From assembly GCA_023245265.1 (NCBI GenBank), contig JAHFKQ010000037.1, positions 1 to 7,530 of the forward strand: DNA of 7,530 bases, read 5' to 3'. The stretch comes from Candidatus Collierbacteria bacterium (GTDB lineage Bacteria > Patescibacteriota > Microgenomatia > UBA1400 > MFAQ01). Shown here piece after piece: positions 1 to 4,979 of the stretch. The first letter of the stretch is position 1. The number at the start of each line of letters is the position of its first letter. The translations under genes were made by a program, and so were the position numbers. The notes beneath the pieces are model-generated. The model was not told the DNA's origin. It saw nothing but the letters and a program-made list of their open reading frames with translations, and did not search any database.

Positions 1-11
1 GAGGGGAGTCG
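1..11 (-). repeat. 11-bp copy of the tRNA-Gly T-arm
   Basis: The first 11 bases of the window (gaggggagtcg) are identical to 146-156 inside tRNA-Gly, covering part of the T-loop, the T-stem 3' strand and one acceptor base. On the minus strand this is the start of what may be a longer copy of the tRNA 3' end, cut by the window edge, like the tRNA-His tail copy at 1784-1802. Confidence 0.75.
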
Positions 12-93
12 TCTCTCGATAATTTGATTACAAATTTCTCGAGCTGGCTCACCAGGTTCGTTACGAAACTGGTTCCGCCTGTCCGACATCCCC
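3..93 (-). repeat. tRNA-associated structured cassette, copy A (distal part)
   Basis: Read on the minus strand. A 5' arm GGGGATGTCG (93-84) pairs imperfectly with a 3' arm CGACTCCCC (11-3). Between them lies hairpin 1 (73-51): a 5-bp stem, a T/C mismatch, TTCG/CGAA and a TAA loop, flanked by GGCGGA (79-74) and GAGCC (50-46). Hairpin 2 (43-15) has an outer CTCGA/TCGAG stem and an AATTTG/CAAATT inner stem. Copy B at 1642-1724 shares the order and hairpin-1 architecture. The 3' arm repeats tRNA-Gly positions 146-156 exactly, and the 5' arm is nearly complementary to the same stretch. The copy runs off the left edge. The structure is seen directly; its function is unknown. Confidence 0.75.
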
Positions 94-102
94 ATCTGAT
101 CC

Positions 103-133
103 AAAAAAATCTCCCCACCAGGGAGAGATTTTT
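103..133 (-). terminator. Intrinsic terminator after tRNA-Gly
   Basis: On the minus strand AAAAATCTC-TCC pairs with GGG-GAGATTTTT around a CTGGT loop, followed by a T run (109-103). It begins three bases after the encoded CCA of tRNA-Gly. Its 29-base core differs from the tRNA-His terminator (1596-1624) at only 3 positions, two of which are a compensated C-G to G-C pair, so it seems to be part of the repeated cassette. Confidence 0.85.
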
Positions 134-135
134 CT

Positions 136-209
136 TGGAGCGGGTGAGGGGAGTCGGACCCCTTTCATCAGCTTGGAAAGCTGAGGTATTACCGGTATAC
201 GACACCCGC
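136..209 (-). tRNA. tRNA-Gly(UCC), CCA encoded
   Basis: Acceptor stem GCGGGTG/CACCCGC (209-203 and 146-140), D-arm GTAT/ATAC with an ACCGGTA loop, anticodon stem TCAGC/GCTGA with loop TTTCCAA giving anticodon TCC, variable loop of four, and T-arm AGGGG/CCCCT with the somewhat unusual loop TCCGACT. The discriminator is U73 (139), as usual for bacterial tRNA-Gly, and CCA is encoded at 138-136. It lies 22 bases downstream of the OpgC-like gene and may be read from that gene or from its own extended -10 at 228-220. A terminator follows directly. Confidence 0.96.
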
Positions 210-219
210 TTATAGCTGT

Positions 220-228
220 ATTCTAACA
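220..228 (-). promoter_or_regulatory. Candidate extended -10 for tRNA-Gly
   Basis: Minus-strand TGTTAGAAT is a TGn-extended -10, placed 10 bases upstream of the tRNA 5' end. It overlaps the gap between the OpgC-like stop codon and the tRNA. No convincing -35 is visible. The same TGn style occurs at other promoters in the window. Confidence 0.5.
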
Positions 229-231
229 AAC

Positions 232-1353
232 CTATTTGATTTCCAGCAAGTACTTCTTAAGTTTAACCGTCAAAATAGTCAGCACATATATGCCTACGAT
301 CGCTCCCACCGTCACTACGGTGTTCCACCACCATCCTGTTAACCCGAAATAATTAACTAAATAGGGGATAGGAAAGATCACTATTGCGTGGACAATGTAT
401 GCCTCCAGCGAATTCTTACCAAAAGTAAACAAGATCCAGCCAAACATTTCCTCAATTTCTTTTTTCCATCGATCGACCAAAAAGATTCCCGTCAACAGCC
501 AAAAGGGGGCCAGTATCATTCGTCCCAGGCCCACCGTTTGTTTGTCAAAATACCAATTTAAAACCCTATTTTTAGCCACAAACCACTCATTCCAACCCCA
601 AAAAGCGGCCAATTGATCAAAAAAGAAAACCGAAACAATTGAAAGAACCAGCGTCACCGCAAAACCGGCGTAGGTCCAATTTTTTATCCTGTCTTGAGCT
701 TGTTTTGACCACCTTGCCCAGTAAGCGCCAATCTCGATCTGGTAATAGCCCAGCGTTACCCCCAAAAAATACAAAGATTGGATAGAGGAGTAAATATTAC
801 CGCCCCTTAATATCCAGATCCCAAAGTTTATGAGCAAGAGAAAAAGTACACCTCCCCTTGACAAAATCCATAAATAAAACGGAGCAAAAACTAAAAAGAC
901 CGTGTAATAAGGCAAAATATCAGCCCAGCCATAAGAATATTGAAAAGTTAAGGTTTTTATAAAAAAGCTTGGCCAATTATCCGGTCTTAGCTCCCACAAA
1001 CCTGTTTTTACGCTTCCATAAGGCATCAGGTTCCCCCAGTTAGTAAAAAGGAGGGTTAGGAGGATGGTCCAAAAATATAACCAAATCGCCCGAGTTGCTA
1101 GCTTCTTAAAAACATAACCGAAGCCACGAGTCATTCGTTGCCGATTTAAGGCTCCTAAAAGAAAACCGGAAATTATAAAAAAACCCTCAGCAAAAGAGAC
1201 TCAAAGCCTCGTCGCCCCAGTTAGAAACAACAGTAAGTTTGGAACTAAAGCCAAGTGGTTGACAATAATTCCAAACATAAAAAAACCCCTTAGCAGGTCA
1301 AATACCAAAAACCTCTGGGCAGGCTTTGCAAATCTCACAATTAAGTATCCCAC
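232..1353 (-). pseudogene. OpgC-like membrane acyltransferase interrupted by one in-frame TGA
   Basis: Reading from GTG at 1353 gives a 373-codon frame with one TGA at 1203-1201 (codon 51). The N-terminal part has FDLLRGFFMFGIIVNHL (residues 18-34), matching the conserved start of acyltransferase-3/OpgC-type proteins. Directly after the TGA comes VSFAEGFFIISGFLLG, which fits the AEGF-x-SG motif of the OpgC family. The rest (ADILPYYTVFLVFAP, GKNSLEAYIVHA, many hydrophobic helices) continues the same family to a TAG stop, so homology spans the TGA. An uninterrupted frame from ATG 1134 loses about 73 residues including the first membrane segments. GTG 1353 is preferred because AAGAAGG (1367-1361) lies at good spacing. 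Family members acylate sugars or polysaccharides at the membrane; the substrate here is unknown. It follows tRNA-Pro and precedes tRNA-Gly. Alternatives are a sequencing error, a recent nonsense mutation or rare readthrough. The family call is from motifs only. Confidence 0.75.
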
Positions 1354-1360
1354 AAACTGC

Positions 1361-1367
1361 CTTCTTG
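1361..1367 (-). promoter_or_regulatory. Shine-Dalgarno site deciding the GTG 1353 start
   Basis: Minus-strand CAAGAAGG-type sequence (AAGAAGG core) ends seven bases before GTG 1353 and begins right after the discriminator base of tRNA-Pro. It supports the upstream start and hence the view that the TGA at codon 51 lies inside a real gene. Processing of the tRNA 3' end would leave the site near the mRNA 5' end. Confidence 0.6.
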
Positions 1368-1441
1368 TCGGGGTGAGAGGACTCGAACCTCCGACCCCTG
1401 CGTCCCAAACGCAGTACTCTAGCCATCTGAGCTACACCCCG
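1368..1441 (-). tRNA. tRNA-Pro(UGG)
   Basis: Acceptor stem CGGGGTG/CACCCCG, D-arm with GGCTAGAG, anticodon stem CTGCG/CGCAG with loop TTTGGGA giving anticodon TGG, T-arm GGAGG/CCTCT with loop TTCGAGT, and A73 at 1368. CCA is not encoded (ACAAG follows), so a CCA-adding enzyme is needed. No terminator follows; the transcript appears to run into the OpgC-like gene. An extended -10 (TGGTAAAAT, 1458-1450) places the transcript start within a few bases of the mature 5' end. Confidence 0.96.
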
Positions 1442-1446
1442 ATAGC

Positions 1447-1458
1447 CTAATTTTACCA
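1447..1458 (-). promoter_or_regulatory. Promoter -10 of tRNA-Pro
   Basis: Minus-strand TGGTAAAATTAG holds an extended -10 (TGG TAAAAT). It forms an inverted repeat with GGTAAAATAG at 1476-1485, the -10 of the divergent tRNA-His. No clear -35 is present. The expected start is one to three bases before the tRNA. Confidence 0.6.
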
Positions 1459-1475
1459 TTCTCAAGCCAAATTAA

Positions 1476-1485
1476 GGTAAAATAG
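1476..1485 (+). promoter_or_regulatory. Promoter -10 of tRNA-His
   Basis: GGTAAAATAG contains TAAAAT (1478-1483) about 30 bases upstream of the tRNA-His 5' end, so a leader of roughly 20 bases is expected. It is the mirror image of the tRNA-Pro -10. ACAGC/GCTGT (1492-1496/1501-1505) can form a small hairpin in the leader. Confidence 0.55.
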
Positions 1486-1512
1486 ACCTTGACAGCTCTG
1501 GCTGTAAAAGAT

Positions 1513-1586
1513 GGTGGGTTTAGCTTAGTTGGTAAAGCGCCTCCCTGTGGAGGAGGAGACCGCGGGTTCGAGTCCCGTAATCCACC
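1513..1586 (+). tRNA. tRNA-His(GUG)
   Basis: Acceptor GTGGGTT/AATCCAC with the extra G-1 (1513) opposite C73 (1586), the hallmark of tRNA-His. The D-arm is GC..GC with TTGGTAA. The anticodon stem CCTCC/GGAGG carries loop CTGTGGA, giving anticodon GTG. The T-arm is GCGGG/CCCGT with loop TTCGAGT. CCA is not encoded (CTA follows). A terminator follows at once, and the last 14 bases of the gene plus five flanking bases are duplicated at 1784-1802. Confidence 0.96.
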
Positions 1587-1591
1587 CTAAA
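1573..1591 (+). repeat. 19-bp direct repeat, copy 1 (tRNA-His 3' end)
   Basis: This perfect 19-base sequence covers the T-loop end, T-stem 3' strand, acceptor 3' strand and a few bases beyond tRNA-His. The identical copy at 1784-1802 lies 211 bases downstream. The arrangement is like attachment-site repeats at a tRNA gene, but there is no integrase between them. Confidence 0.9.
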
Positions 1592-1630
1592 TACAAAAAA
1601 TCTCTCGCTAGTCGGGAGATTTTTGTATTT
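1589..1630 (+). terminator. Intrinsic terminator after tRNA-His
   Basis: AAATACAAAAAATCTC (1589-1604) pairs with GAGATTTTTGTATTT (1616-1630), with further TCG/CGG pairing around a CTAGT loop and a T run inside the 3' arm. The core 1596-1624 is almost the same as the tRNA-Gly terminator. Confidence 0.85.
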
Positions 1631-1641
1631 AAGTCAGTATA

Positions 1642-1724
1642 GGGACTCGAACATGGCGGAGCTGGTTTTGTAACAAACCCAGCGAGCCCGGTCCTGAGGC
1701 GCGTAGCGACCGAAGGCGAGTCCC
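1642..1724 (+). repeat. tRNA-associated structured cassette, copy B
   Basis: Arm GGGACTCG (1642-1649) pairs perfectly with CGAGTCCC (1717-1724). Hairpin 1 (1661-1683) has stem GCTGG/CCAGC, a T/C mismatch, TTTG/CAAA and a TAA loop, flanked by GGCGGA (1655-1660) and GAGCC (1684-1688). Hairpin 2 is closed by GGTC/GACC (1690-1693/1708-1711). GGGACTCGAAC (1642-1652) is the exact complement of the tRNA-His T-loop and T-stem, and CGAGTCCCGT (1717-1726) is a direct copy of it. Together with copy A this suggests a conserved three-way-junction fold. No family name is known to me. Confidence 0.8.
1689..1723 (+). repeat. 35-bp direct repeat, copy 1
   Basis: Perfect match to 1747-1781. It comprises hairpin 2 of the cassette (GGTC...GACC with an inner CGC/GCG) and the CGAGTCC arm. 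The sequence is more GC-rich than its surroundings and REP-like in appearance. Confidence 0.95.
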
Positions 1725-1749
1725 GTCATGAGTTTTTATCTAATGACGG
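1723..1749 (+). repeat. Hairpin between the 35-bp repeats
   Basis: CCGTCAT (1723-1729) and ATGACGG (1743-1749) are perfect inverted repeats around a 13-base AT-rich loop. The hairpin links the two 35-bp direct repeats and shares bases with both. Confidence 0.7.
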
Positions 1750-1781
1750 TCCTGAGGCGCGTAGCGACCGAAGGCGAGTCC
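1747..1781 (+). repeat. 35-bp direct repeat, copy 2
   Basis: Identical to 1689-1723. It is followed by TC and then the tRNA-His tail copy, so this second repeat joins the cassette to the duplicated tRNA end. Confidence 0.95.
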
Positions 1782-1783
1782 TC

Positions 1784-1802
1784 TCCCGTAATCCACCCTA
1801 AA
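1784..1802 (+). repeat. 19-bp direct repeat, copy 2 (duplicated tRNA-His 3' end)
   Basis: Exact duplicate of 1573-1591 with no tRNA 5' part before it, so it cannot make a tRNA by itself. It closes the non-coding block between tRNA-His and the MacA-like gene. Confidence 0.9.
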
Positions 1803-1813
1803 AACCGGCATCA

Positions 1814-1842
1814 TTGTAATCTTAAAAAGAATACAGTAACAT
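1814..1842 (+). promoter_or_regulatory. Candidate promoter of the MacAB-type operon
   Basis: TTGTAA (1814-1819), a 17-base spacer and TAACAT (1837-1842) form a weak -35/-10 pair upstream of the adaptor gene. No better pair was found between the repeats and the start codon. Weak match; treat as a guess. Confidence 0.3.
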
Positions 1843-1878
1843 TAATTACATATTCAGATTCCGTGGTTTCTTAATAAC

Positions 1879-3009
1879 ATGAACATCAGCAAGAAAGTCA
1901 TTTGGGGGCTTTTGTTATTACTGCTCATCGCCTTGATTGTATATCGTGTATTTTCACCCAAAAAAAACCAGTATACCTTCGCAACAGTAGAAAAGAAGAC
2001 GGTGACCGAAATAGTTTCCGAATCGGGTAGCGTGGTGACCAATGGCAGGGTGGAAATTTATTCTCCCACTACCGGCGTGGTGCAAAAAATATTTGTATCC
2101 AATGGTGATAAAGTTTTGGAAAGGCAAAAACTTTTTACCGTCAAGAGTACCGCTAGTCCACAAGAAAAAGCCGCCGCCAACGCCGAGTACCAATCGGCCA
2201 AAGCGGCCCTTCGACAAGCCGAGAACACCAGACGGAGCACTATGGCTACGGTCGACAGAGTTCATGACGATGTCAAAAATCATGAAAAAGACGAAACTTA
2301 TTTACAAAAAGAAACCAGAACTATCGCCGAAGTGGCCAATGACAATGCTTATGATGCCTTACTGGCCGCCCAAGCCAGACTCTCCTCGGCTCAAATAAAT
2401 TATTACGCTACTCTAAACTCTACCGTTACGGCTCCGGTTCCCGGATTGATATCCAATCTTTCTCTAACTGAGGGAACCAGTGTCCAGATAAAAAATATTC
2501 TTCTCCCGTCCTCGCCGCTTCTCCTCATTGGGGAACTGGGAGAAACAGAAGTGGTAGTCTCGGTTGGGGAGAGTGATATAAACAAAATCAAAGTCGGGCA
2601 GGAAGCGGTCGTCAGATTTGATGCAGTTGAGAATAAGACTTATCCCGGTGTCGTTCAGAGGCTCGATGAAAGTGGTATCAATATGCAAGGTGTGGCTAAA
2701 TTCAATGTGTATTTAATCATCCAAGACCCGGACGAGAACTTAAAACCGGGAATGAACGCCGATGTCGACATCACTACAAAGGAATTAGTGGATGTTCTGA
2801 CCGTTCCCAATACGGCTATAAAACCATATCAAAAGAGACGAGCAGTCAGAATCCTCGGAAAAAATAATCAAATTGAATTCGTCACCGTCAAGACAGGCAT
2901 CAAAGGCAAAGACTACACTCAAATCATCGAAGGCCTAAAAGAAGGTGACCGGATCATTACCTCCTTATCGGGGGAAACTCCACCAAAATCAAACTTTTTT
3001 CAAATCTAA
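1879..3009 (+). CDS. MacA/HlyD-type membrane-anchored efflux adaptor
   Basis: This 376-residue periplasmic-adaptor-like protein should link the ABC transporter encoded next to extracytoplasmic substrate. Residues 6-24 form one N-terminal membrane anchor with no cleavage site. The first half of a biotinyl-lipoyl-like domain is at about 57-90 (SPTTGVVQKIFVSNGDKV). A helical hairpin rich in Ala, Gln and Glu spans about 95-175, and the second lipoyl half is at about 182-210 (TAPVPGLISNL). A beta-barrel covers about 221-300 and a membrane-proximal domain about 306-365 (VPNTAI, GLKEGDRIITS). The length is typical of MacA relatives. No ribosome-binding site precedes ATG 1879, but the start places the anchor correctly. 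Its TAA abuts the ATPase ATG. As a monoderm-like cell is inferred, a TolC partner is not expected. The substrate (peptide, lipid or antibiotic) cannot be read from sequence. Confidence 0.88.
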   Translation: MNISKKVIWGLLLLLLIALIVYRVFSPKKNQYTFATVEKKTVTEIVSESGSVVTNGRVEIYSPTTGVVQKIFVSNGDKVLERQKLFTVKSTASPQEKAAANAEYQSAKAALRQAENTRRSTMATVDRVHDDVKNHEKDETYLQKETRTIAEVANDNAYDALLAAQARLSSAQINYYATLNSTVTAPVPGLISNLSLTEGTSVQIKNILLPSSPLLLIGELGETEVVVSVGESDINKIKVGQEAVVRFDAVENKTYPGVVQRLDESGINMQGVAKFNVYLIIQDPDENLKPGMNADVDITTKELVDVLTVPNTAIKPYQKRRAVRILGKNNQIEFVTVKTGIKGKDYTQIIEGLKEGDRIITSLSGETPPKSNFFQI

Positions 3010-3732
3010 ATGATCAAGTCCGATAAGGTTCTTATCAGTCTTCGGGGAGTGATAAAAAGATACCCCATCGGAAAAAATGAACTTTATCAAGCTTTAAATA
3101 GTATCAATCTCGATATCAAAGCGGGAGACTTTGTCGCCATCACCGGTCCTTCCGGGAGCGGCAAATCGACGCTCATGCACATATTAGGAGCTCTTGATAC
3201 ACCCACCGAAGGAAAACATTTGTTTAAGGGAAAAGACATCGGCAGTAATGACGAAGATCGCTTGGCCGAGATCAGAAACAAAGAAATTGGCTTTGTCTTT
3301 CAGTTCTTTAACCTATTGCCCAGAACCACTGTCTTTAAAAATGTAGAACGCCCGATGCTTTACGGAGGCATTCCCTGGGAGGAAAGAAAAAAAAGAGTTA
3401 TGGCTTCCTTGGAATCGGTCGGCATTGCCGATAAATCCGAAAATCTTTCCAATCACATTTCCGGTGGTCAAATACAGAGAGTAGCCATCGCCAGAGCCCT
3501 CATTATGAATCCCTCAATCATTTTGGCAGATGAACCCACCGGTAACTTGGACAGCAAGACCTCTCTGGAAATCATGAAAATTTTAATCGAACTTCATCAC
3601 CGGGGCAGAACCATTGTCATTATCACTCATGAGGAAGAACTGGCCAATATGGCACACCGAAAAATAAAAATTGTAGACGGACAAATAATTTCCGATGTTA
3701 GAAATCCGAAACCAAGGTATGCACTTCAGTGA
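3010..3732 (+). CDS. MacB-type ABC transporter ATP-binding protein
   Basis: A 240-residue nucleotide-binding subunit of the MacB/LolD group, expected to dimerise on the cytoplasmic face and drive the permease encoded next. Walker A is GPSGSGKST (46-54), the Q-loop glutamine is 98 in VFQFFNLL, the signature is ISGGQIQRVAIARAL (150-164), Walker B is IILADE (170-175) with catalytic Glu175, the D-loop is GNLD (178-181) and the H-loop histidine is 207. All ATPase residues are present; the signature has Ile in place of the common Leu. The ATG follows the adaptor stop with no gap and no ribosome-binding site, so coupled translation is likely. It ends in TGA inside the start of the permease gene, the only protein gene here that terminates with TGA. 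Confidence 0.94.
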   Translation: MIKSDKVLISLRGVIKRYPIGKNELYQALNSINLDIKAGDFVAITGPSGSGKSTLMHILGALDTPTEGKHLFKGKDIGSNDEDRLAEIRNKEIGFVFQFFNLLPRTTVFKNVERPMLYGGIPWEERKKRVMASLESVGIADKSENLSNHISGGQIQRVAIARALIMNPSIILADEPTGNLDSKTSLEIMKILIELHHRGRTIVIITHEEELANMAHRKIKIVDGQIISDVRNPKPRYALQ

Positions 3733-4924
3733 AACTCTCTCCTCGGCTATCCAGTCTCTTAGATCAAATTTACTTCGCTCTTTGTTAACGATGTTGGGCA
3801 TTATCATCGGTATCACTTCGGTGATAATTATCTCCTCCGTTGGCCAAAGTCTGGTTTCATATATTACCAATGAGCTGCAATCCTTTGGTACCAACTTCTT
3901 TCAAATAAATCCGGGTAGCAATTTGATGAGTGCCTTCTCCAGGGGGGGAGAGCCAATTACTACCAAAGATGTGGAGGCAATCAGAAATGCCAATATTCCT
4001 AATATTAAATCTGTCGCGGCCTTCAACATTACCAGTAGAATTGCCTCAACCAGAGATGATTCTCGCCGAGTTACCGTTTATGGCATGACGCCGGAAGCAC
4101 AAGAATTATTGAAACCGGACATGGTTTACGGAGAGTTCTTTACCGCCGAAGACATCAATAATCGAGTGGTGGTTATCGGCTCTGAGGTCGCCGATAAACT
4201 TTACGGGGCCAATACCGATCCGGTGGGGGAGTCATTGAAAATTGGTGATGTCCGGTTTTTAGTCATCGGTGTTTCCAAGAGTGGGGGCACACTCTTTGGC
4301 AGTTTCTACAATACCGCGGTCAATATTCCTCTGAACACTTTAACCAACGAATTTACCGGAGTTGATGAAATTGTGGAGATCGATGTCGAAATAAATAATA
4401 TGAATTATCTGCAGGATACTATGGATGAAGTCGAGTGGGTACTGCGCAATCACCGGAAAATTGCCGACAATCAAGAAAATGATTTTCGCATGCTAAGTTT
4501 TACCGGAGCATTGGATACCTTTAATACCATCACCAACTTACTCACTTTATTTATTACCGGCATCTCAGCCATTTCTTTATTGGTTGGGGGAGTTGGGGTT
4601 ATGAATATTATGCTTGTTTCCGTGACGGAGAGAACCAAGGAGATCGGGCTCCTAAAGGCTATCGGAGCCAAACGGAAAGATATCTTGCTGGAATTTCTAT
4701 TCGAGTCCTCGGTTATGACCACCCTTGGTGGCTTGATCGGAATTATTTTGGGACTTGGCAGTACTTGGCTAATATCTCTTGCCGCCAAAATTCCCTTTGT
4801 CATCAGCGTACCCTGGGTCCTTATCGCCACCTTGATTTCCACCTCTGTCGGTATTATCTTCGGTCTTTATCCCGCCAGAAAAGCGGCGACTCTCAACCCC
4901 ATTGATGCCCTCAGGTTCGAATAA
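3719..4924 (+). CDS. MacB/FtsX-family ABC permease
   Basis: A 401-residue permease with the MacB topology. TM1 is at about 20-42, preceded by the typical LRSNLLRSLLTMLGIIIGI motif. A large extracytoplasmic domain covers about 45-265, and three C-terminal helices lie at about 272-300, 330-356 and 362-386 with the FtsX signature (GGVGVMNIMLVSVTERTKEIG, then LKAIGAKRKDI). It ends with GLYPARKAATLNPIDALRFE, the usual family terminus. ATG 3719 is chosen over the in-frame ATG 3695 because family members begin a few residues before this helix and the eight extra residues look unrelated; AAGG lies just before it but very close. It overlaps the ATPase gene by 14 bases. With the adaptor and ATPase it should form a membrane export or mechanotransmission machine. 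There is no terminator between it and the next gene. Confidence 0.93.
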   Translation: MHFSETLSSAIQSLRSNLLRSLLTMLGIIIGITSVIIISSVGQSLVSYITNELQSFGTNFFQINPGSNLMSAFSRGGEPITTKDVEAIRNANIPNIKSVAAFNITSRIASTRDDSRRVTVYGMTPEAQELLKPDMVYGEFFTAEDINNRVVVIGSEVADKLYGANTDPVGESLKIGDVRFLVIGVSKSGGTLFGSFYNTAVNIPLNTLTNEFTGVDEIVEIDVEINNMNYLQDTMDEVEWVLRNHRKIADNQENDFRMLSFTGALDTFNTITNLLTLFITGISAISLLVGGVGVMNIMLVSVTERTKEIGLLKAIGAKRKDILLEFLFESSVMTTLGGLIGIILGLGSTWLISLAAKIPFVISVPWVLIATLISTSVGIIFGLYPARKAATLNPIDALRFE

Positions 4925-4943
4925 GTTATATTTGCCATATAAT
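4916..4943 (+). promoter_or_regulatory. Promoter of the SGNH-like gene
   Basis: TTCGAA (4916-4921), a 16-base spacer and a consensus TATAAT (4938-4943). The -35 overlaps the last codons and stop of the permease gene. A leader of about 30 bases carrying the ribosome-binding site is expected. Confidence 0.6.
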
Positions 4944-4968
4944 GCATCCATCTGAACTTTCACAACCC

Positions 4969-4974
4969 AGGAGG
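4969..4974 (+). promoter_or_regulatory. Strong Shine-Dalgarno AGGAGG
   Basis: The only full AGGAGG placed before a start in the window. It lies five bases before GTG 4980. An ATG at 4978 overlaps this GTG in another frame but stops after 13 codons, so GTG is the productive start. Confidence 0.85.
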
Positions 4975-4979
4975 ATCAT

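Noticed and set aside
24..215. Short plus-strand frame over cassette A and tRNA-Gly
   Set aside because: It runs through a terminator and a complete tRNA gene on the other strand; it has no coding character.
1154..1205. TGA recoded as Gly or Trp across the genome
   Set aside because: Only one in-frame TGA is found in about 6 kb of coding sequence, and the ABC ATPase gene terminates with TGA. Recoded genomes would show several per gene.
1489..1494. TTGACA as a -35 box for tRNA-His
   Set aside because: A matching -10 would fall inside the mature tRNA, and the GGTAAAATAG box upstream is better placed.
1689..1781. Minimal CRISPR array (two 35-bp repeats, 23-base spacer)
   Set aside because: There is only one spacer, it is itself palindromic, the repeats are part of the tRNA-linked cassette, and no cas gene is present.
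1589..1802. T-box or other amino-acid riboswitch before the MacA-like gene
   Set aside because: There is no specifier stem and no T-box core. The complementarity is to the tRNA T-arm, not to the anticodon or acceptor end, and the terminator directly follows tRNA-His.
3695..3718. Upstream ATG for the MacB-type permease
   Set aside because: It would add eight residues unlike the family start and a longer overlap with the ATPase gene. ATG 3719 fits family length better, though this is not certain.
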